This document shows positions 47,822 through 59,289 of a DNA stretch of 64,000 nt, piece by piece; the first letter of the stretch is position 1; every line of letters begins with the position of its first letter. A program made the position numbers and the translations under genes. The notes under the pieces were generated by a model, which worked only from the letters and a program-made list of their open reading frames with translations, ran no database searches and was not told where the DNA came from. Origin of the DNA: Begonia masoniana (Eukaryota > Streptophyta > Magnoliopsida > Cucurbitales > Begoniaceae); the NCBI GenBank assembly GCA_022432975.1, contig CM039504.1:3383459-3447458 (forward strand), read 5' to 3'.

Positions 47822-50800
47822 CATCTATTCCTGTTGCTCTTCATTCGCAAGCCACATCTGTTGTGAAGTTTTCTGGTCTAAATTTCTCTGAATGGTGCGA
47901 ACAAGTTCAGTTTCACCTTGGTGTTCTGGATCTTGATTTAGCACTTGTAAGTGAGAAACCAGCTGCTATAACTGAAACTAGTAGCACAGATCAAAGATCG
48001 TTCTATAATGCTTGGGAAAGATCAAACAGACTAAGCTTAATGTTTATGCGAATGACAGTAGCAAGTAACATCAAGTCCACATTTTCGAACACCGAAAGTG
48101 CTATGGAATTTATGAAATTTGTGAAAAAATGTTCTCAGTCAGAATCAGCTGATAAATCACTTGCTGGAACACTGATGGGTACTTTGACCACCATGAAGTT
48201 TGATGGTTCACGTACCATGCATGAACATGTTGTCGAAATGACAAACATGGCAGCAAGATTAAAATCCATGGGAATGGAATTGAACGAGAACTTCCTAGTG
48301 ACATTCTTCTTGAACTCCTTGCCTCCTCAATATGGCCCATTTCATATGAGCTATAATACTATGAGGACTAAATGGAATGTGCATGAATTAGAAAGCATGC
48401 TCATTCAGGAAGAAGTAAGGCTAAACAAACCAGGAACTCAAGCTGTCAATCTCATGAATTATGAAGGAGCTGGAAAGAAACCAGGAAAGAAAGGTGGAAA
48501 GGGTAAGAAAGGACTATCATCGGCAGCTAAGTCCTCTTTCCAAATTCACAAGAAGGAACAACGAAAGGATAAGTGTCATTTTTGTGGAAAGCAAGGGCAC
48601 TATCAGAAAGATTGCCTGAAACGCAAGGCATGATTCGAAAAGAAAGGTAAGCCTACTGCTTTAGTATGTTTCGAATCAAATTTAACTGAAGTTCCTTGTA
48701 ATACTTGGTGGATTGATTCTGGTTGTACCACTCACGTTTCTAATACGATGCAGGGATTCCTTACGACCCAAACCATAAGCCCAAATGAAAAGTTTATCTT
48801 CATGGGGAATCGGGTGAAAGTTCCAGTTGAAGCTATTGGAACTTACCGGTTAATGTTAGACACTGGATATCAATTAGATCTGTTTCAAACTGTTTATGTT
48901 CCATCTGTTTCTCGTAATTTAGTTTCCTTGTCTAAACTTGATACAGTTGGGTATTCCTTTATGTTTGGGAATGAATGTTTCAGTTTATATAAAGATAATG
49001 TTCTTGTTGGTACTGGTGTTCTGTATGATGGTTTGTATAAATTAAAGCTCAATAATTATTTTGCTGAGACTCTTTTAACCTTGCATCATAATGTGGGAAC
49101 GAAACGTGGTTTAGTGAATGAATGTTCTGCTAATTTGTGGCATAAACGATTAGGTCATATATCCAAAGAAAGAATGGAAAGATTGATAAAGCAATCAATT
49201 CTTCCAAATTTGGATTTTACTGATCTAAATATTTGTGTTGATTGTATTAAAGGAAAACAAACGAGAAACACAAGTAAGAAAGTAGCCACAAGAAGCAAAC
49301 AGCTCCTTGAAATCATACACACTGATATATGTGGTCCTTTTGATGTTCCATCTTTTGGTGGAGAAAGATATTTTATCACCTTTATTGATGATTTTTCACG
49401 TTATGGTTATATCTATTTATTGAAAGAAAAATCTCAGTCAATAAATGCTCTTGAAGTGTTTGTTACTGAGGTTGAAAGACAATTAGAGATAAAAGTGAAA
49501 ATTATAAGATCTGATAGAGGTGGTGAATATTATGGCAGTTATGATGAAAATGGACAACATTCAGGTCCATTTGCTAAATTCCTAGAAAGTCGTGGTATTT
49601 GTGCGCAATACACAATGCCAGGAACACCAGAACATAATGGTGTTGCAGAAAGGCGTAATCGTACGTTGATGGATATGGTTAGAAGTATGTTGAGTAACTC
49701 TTCTTTACCCTTGTCATTGTGGATGTATGCTTTAAGAACTGCTGTATATTTATTAAACAGGGTTCCTAATAAGGCAGTTTCAAATACTCCATTTGAACTG
49801 TGGACAGGAAGGAAACCCAGTTTAAGGCATCTGCATGTTTGGGGTTGCCCAGCAGAAGTACGAATTTATAATCCACATGAAAGAAAACTGGATTCAAGAA
49901 CAACCAGTGGTTTCTTCATTGGTTATCCAGAAAAATCAAAAGGGTATAGATTTTACTGTCCTAGCCATAGTACAAGAATAATTGAAACTGGAAATGCTAG
50001 GTTTATTGAAAGTGGTGAGACCAGTGGGAGTTTGGAACCACGTAAAGTGGAAATACAAGAAGTTAGGGTGCAAGTTCCAATACCCATAACTTCTACTCAA
50101 GTTGTTGTTCCACCAGTTGTTGAACGTATTAATGACTTACACGAACAACAAATTAATGATCAAACTCCACATAATGAGGTTGTCATGAATGAACCTATAA
50201 GAGATGAACCACTTGAAATACCATTAAGACGATCTGTAAGAGAAAGAAGATCGGCTATTTCGAATGATTATGTGGTTTATCTTCAAGAGTCCGAATGTGA
50301 TTTAGGACTTGATGATGATCCAGTTTCGTTTTCACAGGCCATAGAAAGTGAAAATTCTGATAAATGGTTAGATGCCATGAAAGATGAGTTAAAATCAATG
50401 GAACAGAATGAAGTTTGGGAACTCGTCGAATTGCCTGAAGGTAGTAAAAGAGTTGGGTGTAAATGGGTCTTTAAGACCAAACGCGACTCTACTGGCAATA
50501 TCGAACGAAATAAAGCCAGACTTGTTGCTAAAGGTTTTACTCAGACAAATGGTATTGATTACAAAGAAACATTTTCTCCTGTTTCGAAAAAGGATTCTTT
50601 CAGAATTATTATGGCAATGGTAGCTCATTATGATTTAGAGCTCCATCAAATGGATGTGAAAACCGCCTTTTTGAATGGGAATTTAGATGAGGAAGTTTAT
50701 ATGGACCAACCTGAAGTTTTGTCATTAAAGGACAAGAACAAATGGTGTGTAAATTAAAGAAGTCAATATACGGCCTTAAACAAGCTTCCCGACAATGGTA

Positions 50801-51500
50801 TCTTAAGTTTAATGATACCATTACCTCTTTTGGATTTAAGGAAAACATCGTTGATCGGTGTATATATCTAAAGGTCAGTGGGAGTAAGTTTATATTTCTG
50901 ATTATGTATGTTGATGATATCTTGCTAGCTACAAATGATCTTGGCCTAATGTACGAAACCAAGAAATATCTCGATAGGAACTTTGAAATGAAAAATATGG
51001 GAGAGGCATCCTTTGTGATTGGAATTGAAATATTCCGGAATAGAGCACAAAGATTGTTGGGATTGTCTCAAAAAGCCTATATTAATAAAGTTCTAAAAGA
51101 TTCAGAATGGAGAAATGTTCGGCAAGTGTTGTTCCAATTCAGAAAGGAGATAAATTTAATCTTAATCAATGTCCAAAGAATGAATTGGAACGTACACGTA
51201 TGCACAGACTTGTACCAGACCCGACATTAGTTTTGCTGTCGGAATGCTGGGACGGTATCAAAGTAATCCAGGTATAGAGCATTGGAAAGCTGCAAAGAAA
51301 GTTCTTAGGTATCTACAAGGAACGAAGGAACACATGCTCACTTATAGACGATCTAATCATCTGGAAGTGATTGGATATTCAGATTCTGATTATGCTGGAT
51401 GTGTGGATACCAGAAAGTCCACGTTTGGCTATTTGTTCCTTTTAGCCGATGGTGCAATCTCATGGAAGAGTGTGAAGCAGTCTGTCACTGCTACGTCTAC

Positions 51501-52218
51501 TGTCACACCCCCAAATTCTCACCTAAATTTGCTTAATGGAGTGTGCGGTACTAAGTTCTCAACTTAGTCAACCTTACAATTTTGCCAAACACACACAAAA
51601 CAGTAGATAGTGAAAATCAAACAGGAAGCAAGATATTTACGGGAAAAGACTCCCAACCCTCAATTATATTCCAAATATAAGTGACAAGGACAAAACTTCG
51701 CTCAATGATCACCACAAGAACTCAAGACAACGCTCACTGCTTGCTTGGTTTGGTGTCTAGAGGCAATATATATTTCTGTCTATGTGGCTCGGCCACAATA
51801 CAAGAAATTAAAACATACAATTGCAAAAGGGCGCTTTTGGTTCGTGCATGCGCAGCGTTCTCCATCGCGCCATGCAACTCCGGACCGCGCTACCCTAATT
51901 CGCATCGGCTCGCTCGCCTCAGTTCACTCGCGCCCACGCAGCTCGCGTCTCATTGCTCGCGCCGGGTCGCGCTCGCGCCAGATCACGCTCGCGCCTGCTC
52001 GCTCGCGTCGGGTCGCGCTCGCGCCAGATCTGGTTCGCGACTGCTCGCTCATGCCAGATCGCGTTCGCCCATTCGCCCAGATGCCGTGAACTGTTTCCGT
52101 GACAAATCTACCCAGCTAAGTATCTTTATCAATACTCAGCCAATGGGAGGAGAAGCCCAGCCCCTCCCTAATTGGGCCATGCCCATGCCACAAGCTCAAT
52201 TCATATTGGGGTGTAACA
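51501..52218 (-). repeat. 3' LTR of the chromovirus (left in the window)
   Basis: 718 bp. Contains a GC-rich minisatellite of GCTCGCGCC/GGGTCGCGCTC units at about 51906-52070. Confidence 0.95.
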
Positions 52219-55200
52219 ATCCACCCCCACTAGATGAAGTCGACGGCCTCGTCGATACCCAAGCAAGGTACTCACCAATTTGCTCCTCAAATTGCCATAA
52301 GTTAATGTCTTGCTCCCAGGTTGCTTCATCTTCAAGCTCCCATTGGACTAGGAATTCTCTCCTCGAGTCCTTCTTTCTTCCCTTCATGGTGCGATGGTCA
52401 AGGATCTTGGTAATCCTTTTTGAAAATTCCATCCTCACGCCGGGTGGTGCTCTTCGTGGTTGGACCCTTTCCCCTTTATGAAATGGCTTGAGAAAACTTA
52501 CGTGAAAGGTTGGATGCAACTTCAACCTCTCGGGTAAGTTCAAACGATATGCAACCTTGCCAATTCTCTTGCTCACCTCAAATGGTCCATCATACCTTGG
52601 TAGAAGTCCCTTCTGGAAGTGTTGGTCCCTGACCTTCTTCCATAATTGTGGTGTAAGTTTGAGAAGAACTAAGTCTCCCTCCTTGAACTCCACCGATCTC
52701 CTCTTGCCATCCACATACTTTTTCATTCGGTGTTGAGCTTTGGTAAGGCTATCCTTTGCTTGTTCCAAAAGCTCAGCCCGATCCATGCCATATTGAAAAG
52801 CAGCCGGACAAGCTCCTTGTCCTTCCCCTCGAGCCATTGTCATAGGAGTGGCTGGTTGAAAACCAAGTGCAAGCTCGGATGGACTCATCTCGGTTGATGA
52901 GGTTTTATGGATGTTGTATGAGAATTGTGCTGAATCCAACAACTCAAGCCAATTTCTTTGAGTAGCCGTGACATAGTGTCTTAGGTACTCCTCGAGTAAT
53001 GCATTGATTCTCTCCGTTTGGCCATCGGTTTGTGGATGGTTGGCGGTTGAAAATTTTAGCTCCGTGCCCAAAAGCTTGAACAAGCTTGTCCAAAACTTTC
53101 CGGTGAATCGGGGGTCCCGATCACTTATAATCTCCTTAGGAAGCCCAAAGACTTTTACTACTCCCTTGAGAAAGTGTTCTGCCGCATCCAATGCCGAACA
53201 ATTCTTTGGCACACCCATAAAGATTGCATACTTAGATAATCGGTCCACTACCACCATGATAGTGCCGATTTCTCCAATAGGTGGAAACCCCGTTATGAAG
53301 TCCATAGACACCGATTCCCATGGCCTATCCGGTATAGGAAGTGGTTGAAGAAGCCCCGCTTCTTTTCTCCTCTCGGTTTTGTCCACTTGACACACATGAC
53401 AAGTCTTCACATAAAGTTCCACATCATCTTTCATCCTCGGCCAAGTGTAGCTACGGTTCAAAAGTGCAAGCATCCTCTCAACCCCTGGATGTCCCGCCCA
53501 CTTTGTGTCATGCGCCTCCTTCATAATGCGCTGTCGCAGCCCTTGCCAACTAGGAATGAACAATCGGTTCCCACGGCTTCTCAACAAGCCATCCTCTAAC
53601 CAATATCTTCGAATTAACCCTTGCTCCACATTTTTAACCATCCGAACATACTCTTGGTCCTCCTTTTCCCCTTCTTTGATCTCTTCCAAGAAAGTAGAGT
53701 GTACCTCGGAAATAGATGAAACAAACTCACCACATATCTTTCTACTAAGTGCATCGGCTACTCCATTCTCGGTGCCCGCCTTATGAATCCATGTGAAGTC
53801 GAATTCCGCTAGAAACTCTTGCCATCTAGCTTGTTTAGATGATAGTTTCTTTTGAGACCGAAAGTAGGTGTTAGCCACATTGTCGGTGACCACCACAAAC
53901 CTTGCTCCCAAAAGATAATGCCGCCAAGTTACCAAGCAATGTATAACCGCAACCATCTCTTTCTCATGAGCCGAGTATCTCTCCTCCGCTCCTTTAAGCT
54001 TTCGACTCTCATAGGCTATAGGATGGCCCTCTTGAGTAAGGACCCCTCCAATGGCTCGATCCGAGGCGTCCGTGTACACCTTGAAAGGTACTTCAAAGTT
54101 AGGCAATCTAAGAACCGGCTCGGATGTCACTTTCTCCTTAAGCTTCGCAAAGGCTTCTTGGCATGCTTCCGTCCATAACCAAGAATGACTCTTCCTTAGC
54201 AAATCCGTAAGTGGACTTACTATTCTTGAGTATTCTCCAATAAACCTTCGGTAGTAATTGGCTAGTCCCAAAAATGACCTAAGCTCGGTCACTTTGGTTG
54301 GTGTCTCCCATGTGTTGATGGCTTCAATCTTTCTCCCATCCATGCGAATTGTCCCTCTCTTGATGTAGTGACCAAGAAAGTTTATCTCTTCCGAAGCAAA
54401 TTCACACTTCTCCTTCTTCACATACAAGGAATATTGTCTCAATTTCCCAAGTACCTCCTTCAAGTGCCGCAAATGCTCATCAAGTGTCTTGCTATACACT
54501 ACAATGTCATCCAAGTATACCACCACAAATCGGTCCAAATAATCATAGAGCACCTCGGTCATCAAGTTGCAAAAAGTCGCCGGCGCATTAGTTAAGCCGA
54601 ATGGCATAACTAAGAATTCAAATGAACCATACCTCGATACCATAGTGGTCTTGGCCTCATCACCCTTGGCAACCCGAACTTGCCAATATCCCGATCGGAG
54701 ATCAAGCTTTGTAAAATAGGAAGCTTGTGCTAATCGGTCAAAAAGATCACTTGCCTTCGGTATAGGATACTTGTTTTTCACGGTTACCTTGTTTAGAGCA
54801 CGGTAGTCTACGCACATCCTCAATGTGCCATCCTTCTTTCTTTGAAATAGAACCGGTGCTCCATATGGTGCTTTAGAAGGTTGGATGAAACCCGAATCAA
54901 GTAAGTCATCAAGTTGCTTCCTTAGCTCCGCTAACTCCGGCGGTGCCATTCTATATGGTGCTTGAGCCGGTGGAACCGCACCCGGAACAAGCTCAATCTT
55001 GTGATCCACATTTCTCCTAGGTGGAAGTCTCCTAGGTAACTCGGTTGGCATCACATCAATGTATTCCTCTAACACATCAAGAACTTCTTTTGGTACCTCT
55101 TTCATGTTGTCCTCTTTGATCTCCCTTAGTGTTGCTAGAAAAGTGGTCTCTCCCCTCTTAAGACCCGCCTTCACTTGTAGAGAAGATAGTAGAGAGCGGG

Positions 55201-56655
55201 CTCCTCCTCGAGTCTCACTCTTCACAATACATGGACATGAATCATCTTGAATCAACATCACTCCAAGATGCGGCATAACCATAACTTTGGCCTGCCTGAA
55301 AAACTCGAGCCCAAGAATAAGCTCGAAATCATCTAATGGTACCACCATGAGTGGACAAACACCCTGCCACTCTCCAATCTTCATCAAAGGTGTGGTAGTG
55401 CCTTTGATAGGTTGAACTCCCGAATTAACGGCTTTAATCATGCTAGCACTCTTGCTAACCTCCAAGCCAAGCTCCTCGGCCTTCTTGCTTGATAGAAAAT
55501 TGTTTGTGGCACCCGTATCTAGCATTGCACGGATCTTCTTGCCACCAATGGAGACCTCAACATACATTAGTCCCAATTTAGGAACTACTCCCTCCTTGCT
55601 TGACAAAGTATTAATAAGTTGGATCGGATTTACCCTCGGCTTGCTCTCCTCATCGAAAGCCTCCTCCTTGACTCGAACCGATGAAACCGACCCTTTATTT
55701 GGGCAATCTCTAGCATAGTGGGCACCGTCACAAATAAAGCATCCGGAAGACTTCTTCTTTTGGGGTTGATCACTCCCCTTAGATTTGAATCCCCCACCAA
55801 ATGCCTTGCCTTTGTCTTTACTGCCATTGTGCTTATTACCCTTCTTATCATCCTTGATTTTCTTCTTCTCCGAAAAAGAAGTAGCTTTGTAATCAACAAG
55901 ACCTTCGCTATAGAGATGGCCGAAAACACATCACGAACTCCATGTCTCCTAAGCTCGGCTTGAGCCCATGGTTGCAAGCCCGTCATGAAATTGAATAGCT
56001 TACCATCTTCGTGCATGTTGTCAATGTCAAGTAGAAGAGAACTAAAGTCACGTACATAGTCTCTCACCGAACCCGTTTGCCTTAATTTCCTTAAAGCTTC
56101 TTTGGATGCCCAAGCAGAATTTTGTGGTAGGAACCGCTCCCTCAACTCCCTTTCCAATGCCTCAAAAGTGTTGATGATCGGCCCCTTCGATTGGTGTTGT
56201 CTCCACCAAAGCTTAGCGTCTCCTCCCAAGTACATAGAAGCCACCATGACTTGGCTTTCCTCTCCAACGCTCGAAGCCACAAAATATTGCTTCATATCCC
56301 ATAAGAAATTCTCCAATTCCTTGGCATCTCGATTACCATTGTAAGGTTTAGGTTCTGGTACCTTGCATGGTAATGTAGGAGTTTGTAACCTCCTTGATGA
56401 TCCTCCAACCGCCTCTTTACCAAGCCGAGCCAACTCTTTATCGATCCGATCGATTGTTTCCGCTACATGTTGCTCGATGGCTAGGTTATCCGCCCCGGTT
56501 GATGCTTGGAAATCTCCCATTTCCTTCCTTAAGTTGCGAAGATCTACTAGTAGTGGTTTTTCTTCTTGAGTCGCCATGGACACACCTGTGAAAGACTCCA
56601 ATCGAGTTATCCTCTCGAGAATCAAATCCAATTGATTTTGAATGCTTCCTTCCAT
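52196..56655 (-). pseudogene. Chromovirus gag-pol polyprotein, single frameshift in gag
   Basis: Gag starts at 56655 (MEGSIQNQLDLILERI) with the core WWRQHQSKGP and ERELRERFLPQ. A one-base loss near 55900-55912 shifts the frame; beyond it the zinc knuckle [13 protein letters not shown] is readable in the next frame. The rest is one open frame to 52196. It contains protease ([12 protein letters not shown]), reverse transcriptase ([24 protein letters not shown]), RNase H ([14 protein letters not shown]), integrase with zinc-binding [15 protein letters not shown]-x2-C and catalytic [15 protein letters not shown] regions, a GPF/Y-like module ([12 protein letters not shown]), and a chromodomain ([33 protein letters not shown]). 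The last codons read through the polypurine tract into the 3' LTR. Apart from the one shift it is intact. Confidence 0.93.
52219..52231 (-). other. Chromovirus polypurine tract, also coding
   Basis: On the minus strand AGTGGGGGTGGAT abuts the 3' LTR. It is translated as part of the Ser-Gly-Gly-Gly tail of pol. Confidence 0.8.
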
Positions 56656-56674
56656 GGTTGTAGAACAAGCCTAC

Positions 56675-56686
56675 GCTCTGATACCA
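56675..56686 (-). other. Chromovirus primer binding site
   Basis: Read on the minus strand, TGGTATCAGAGC starts two bases after the LTR end and fits initiator tRNA-Met. Confidence 0.88.
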
Positions 56687-56688
56687 AT

Positions 56689-57406
56689 TGTCACACCCCC
56701 AAATTCTCACCTAAATTTGCTTAATGGAGTGTGCGGTACTAAGTTCTCAACTTAGTCAACCTTACAATTTTGCCAAACACACACAAAACAGTAGATAGTG
56801 AAAATCAAACAGGAAGCAAGATATTTACGGGAAAAGACTCCCAACCCTCAATTATATTCCAAATATAAGTGACAAGGACAAAACTTCGCTCAATGATCAC
56901 CACAAGAACTCAAGACAACGCTCACTGCTTGCTTGGTTTGGTGTCTAGAGGCAATATATATTTCTGTCTATGTGGCTCGGCCACAATACAAGAAATTAAA
57001 ACATACAATTGCAAAAGGGCGCTTTTGGTTCGTGCATGCGCAGCGTTCTCCATCGTGCCATGCAACTCCGGACCGCGCTACCCTAATTCGCATCGGCTCG
57101 CTCGCCTCAGTTCACTCGCACCCACGCAGCTCGCGTCTCATTGCTCGCGCCGGGTCGCGCTCGCGCCAGATCACGCTCGCGCCTGCTCGCTCGCGTCGGG
57201 TCGCGCTCGCGCCAGATCTGGTTCGCGACTGCTCGCTCATGCCAGATCGCGTTCGCCCATTCGCCCAGATGCCGTGAACTGTTTCCGTGACAAATCTACC
57301 CAACTAAGTATCTTTATCAATACTCAGCCAATGGGAGGAGAAGCCCAGCCCCTCCCTGATTGGGCCATGCCCATGCCACAAGCTCAATTCATATTGGGGT
57401 GTAACA
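56689..57406 (-). repeat. 5' LTR of the chromovirus (right in the window)
   Basis: 718 bp, same ends and GC-rich minisatellite (about 57094-57258). It differs from the left copy at four transitions. Confidence 0.95.
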
Positions 57407-57694
57407 TCTACTATGGAGGCTGAGTTTGTAGCATGCTTTGAGGATACAATTCAGGGTTTATGGCTGCGGAACTTTATTTCAGGACTTGGAATTGTTGACA
57501 GTATCGCCAAGCCGCTGAAAATTTATTGTGATAATTCTGCAGCAATTTTCTTTTCTAAAAACGACAAGTATTCCAAAGGTGCTAAACATATAGAATTGAA
57601 ATACTTGGCCGTTAAAGAAAAAGTTCAGAAACAAAGGGTGTCAATCGAACACATAAGCACAAATCTTATGATCGCGGATCCGTTAACTAAATGA

Positions 57695-58133
57695 TTGCCA
57701 CCAAAGATATTTACAGAACATGTTGAACGAATGGGCATTTATGAAGGTTAACTTTATGTTTATGTTTGTGTTCTTTATGTACTGGACACTCTTGAGCTCC
57801 GTATTGATAGTTTCTGATATATATTTATAAATCCTGTTTGATTATAATGAATGCATTCATAATGACATTATGAACTGATGAAGTCATAAACAGGATTTGT
57901 CTTTGAGAAAGACACTAATGTGAACCATTATGTTATTCCTTTTAGTGATGATGTTGAGTATAAAATTAGTATGTGATACATGGAAGGAACTGTGTCGTTA
58001 TAATTGACAGATGACCGCTATGATCCATATTAATCATATATTCAATAATGATGTTATATTTGCTCAATATAATAATGAATTTGATTTTGCATATAAGTCT
58101 TATAGATTATGACCATTGAGCCAAGTGGGAGAA
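57695..58133 (+). other. 3' untranslated part of copia element 1
   Basis: Non-coding between the RNase H stop and the 3' LTR. It ends in the purine tract CCAAGTGGGAGAA. Confidence 0.7.
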
Positions 58134-58596
58134 TGTTGGGCATTCAATACCCTTCATTTATTGTTATGTAAAAGTCTTCTATGAAGACTCCTTGAAGACT
58201 CAACAAGTTAAGAGACCCACGTGATGTGGCTCACGTTGTCACAATGCTATTGGTGTACAATTAATGTTTTTAATTTGATGGAAGTTAAATAATGATGCAT
58301 AAGAGGTTTCTGGTTCTCTCTCTCTCTGCTGAATACGAAGAAGGTTTTCCATCAAAATCTTCTCTGAAGAAAACTAAGGGAAATGGAGAGAAAAAATCCT
58401 ATAAGAAAAGCATGGATCAAGGTAAGTTTTTTCTTGCTTTTTCTCTAACGAAATTTGTTATGAAAGTTGAATGATGTATGTGAAAATCTATTGTTCAAGA
58501 TCCTTTAGTTCTCTGTAATGAATAGAGAAACTTAATGCAAATTGAAGCTAACATGAAGATTCTGTTAATTGCTCTATTACGAAAATCATGCTTACA
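58134..58596 (+). repeat. 3' LTR of copia element 1
   Basis: 463 bp, near-identical to 46537-46998. The ATGGATCAAG|GTAAGT block is conserved here as well (from 58411). Confidence 0.93.
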
Positions 58597-58642
58597 GTGT
58601 CCTCCTACTCAATGAAGATTCCTCAATAATTATATGCACACG

Positions 58643-58680
<38 letters not shown>

Positions 58681-59289
58681 GAATTTTGAAAATATTCCAA
58701 CTTTTGCCGAACGTGTCTTCTGTCCTTCTCAATTCCGTATCTCCAATCGGGTACCCGTTCATTGCTCCTCTATCTCGGTTTCCTTTTCAATGAGAACGAC
58801 ACCTCCACTGACTCTGCCACATTCGGCTCTGGAGCTGCCAAGTCCAACAGTGACAACACCATCCCCACCGATCATCAGCCTAACCCTAATTCACAAGGGC
58901 CGCTGATTGTTCCTGATCAACGCGATGAACCAACTGTTCCGCAATCAAATACCCCCACTCGCCTCTCTTCCAGAACTCCATTCACTAATCTTAGCGAGAT
59001 TGATGCCGACCTTGCACTCGCTCGCACCATTCAAGAACAAGTTTCCACCCCTCAACTTGACTTTTTTATATTTATGAATCTGCTGCCTCTTTGATACTTT
59101 AATCTTGTTTTGTGGATGTCATGTATCAGTTGTATTCTTTATATTGATACGCTCTCTTGTTTCTGAGAGTGTCTGGGGGCTGAAATTCAAATTTTTACAT
59201 TTACTGATGGGAAAATTGGGTTCCTATGCTCCTTTCCGTGAATTTCTAAGTGCCCAAACTCTGAAGAGAAGTGTTTGAAAGCAATCATC
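58597..59289 (+). pseudogene. Exon 1 of a BIG BROTHER-related E3 ligase-like gene, flanked by two copias
   Basis: BBR-type RING E3 ligases restrict plant organ size. The readable frame runs to 59040: FGSGAAKSNSDNTIPTD, then SSRTPFTNLSEIDADLALA and RTIQEQ. I recognise the PFTNLSxIDADLALARTxQEQ block from this family, where ERAYMML follows, so an exon probably ends at 59040 (CAA|GTTTCC, a weak donor). The likely start codon ATG at 58790-58792 is one base out of this frame (ATGAGAAC where ATGGAGAAC is expected). A CT tract at 58646-58676 is probably leader. The RING domain is not in the window. Copia 1 inserted just upstream and copia 2 just downstream, within the probable first intron. Confidence 0.55.

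Larger units (their letters stand above)
51496..57411 (-). mobile_element. Chromovirus (Ty3-gypsy) nested in copia 1, minus strand
   Basis: The element spans 51501-57406. Equal 718-bp LTRs lie at 51501-52218 and 56689-57406. Target duplication TCTAC (51496-51500 and 57407-57411). In its own direction the 5' LTR is the right one, starting TGTTACACCCCAATATG. The primer site for initiator tRNA-Met is the reverse complement of 56675-56686, and the purine tract AGTGGGGGTGGAT is at 52219-52231. I find four differences between the LTRs, all transitions, making this the youngest insertion in the window. The C-terminal chromodomain after integrase places it in the chromoviruses. Confidence 0.95.
47822..57694 (+). 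pseudogene. Copia 1 gag-pol polyprotein, multiple breaks and an insertion
   Basis: Gag (47822-48633) has NFSEWCEQVQFHLG, ANLM-type sequence and a zinc knuckle CHFCGKQGHYQKDC. It stops at TGA 48631-48633, where element 2 has a Trp codon. The frame then continues with protease (WWIDSGCTTHVS), the pre-integrase domain (LWHKRLGHISKERMERL), integrase (DICGPFDVPSFGGERYF, RSDRGGEYYG) and reverse transcriptase (KTAFLNGNLDEEVY, YVDDILLATND). A lost base near 50711, a second near 51095 and an apparent small deletion near 51196-51203 break the frame. RNase H (YSDSDYAGCVDTRKSTFGY) is cut at 51500 by the chromovirus and resumes at 57412 (MEAEFVACFEDTIQG), ending at 57694. It cannot make a full polyprotein. 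Confidence 0.92.
46537..58596 (+). mobile_element. Ty1-copia element 1, interrupted by a chromovirus
   Basis: LTRs 46537-46998 and 58134-58596 start TGTTGGGCATTC and end CATGCTTACA. The target duplication GTGTC lies at 46532-46536 and 58597-58601. The primer site TGGTATCAGAGC (47001-47012) fits initiator tRNA-Met. A purine tract AAGTGGGAGAA precedes the 3' LTR. Order protease-integrase-reverse transcriptase-RNase H is the copia order. Its own length without the 5906-bp chromovirus and its 5-bp duplication is about 6.1 kb. The LTRs differ at only a handful of sites, so it is young. Confidence 0.94.

Noticed and set aside
51681..52481. Arg/Ala/Ser-rich plus-strand frames, repeated at 56869-57423
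   Set aside because: They are translations of the chromovirus LTR minisatellite, identical in both LTRs and antisense to the element.
52300..56600. Many plus-strand frames of 60-110 codons
   Set aside because: Antisense shadows of the chromovirus gag-pol.
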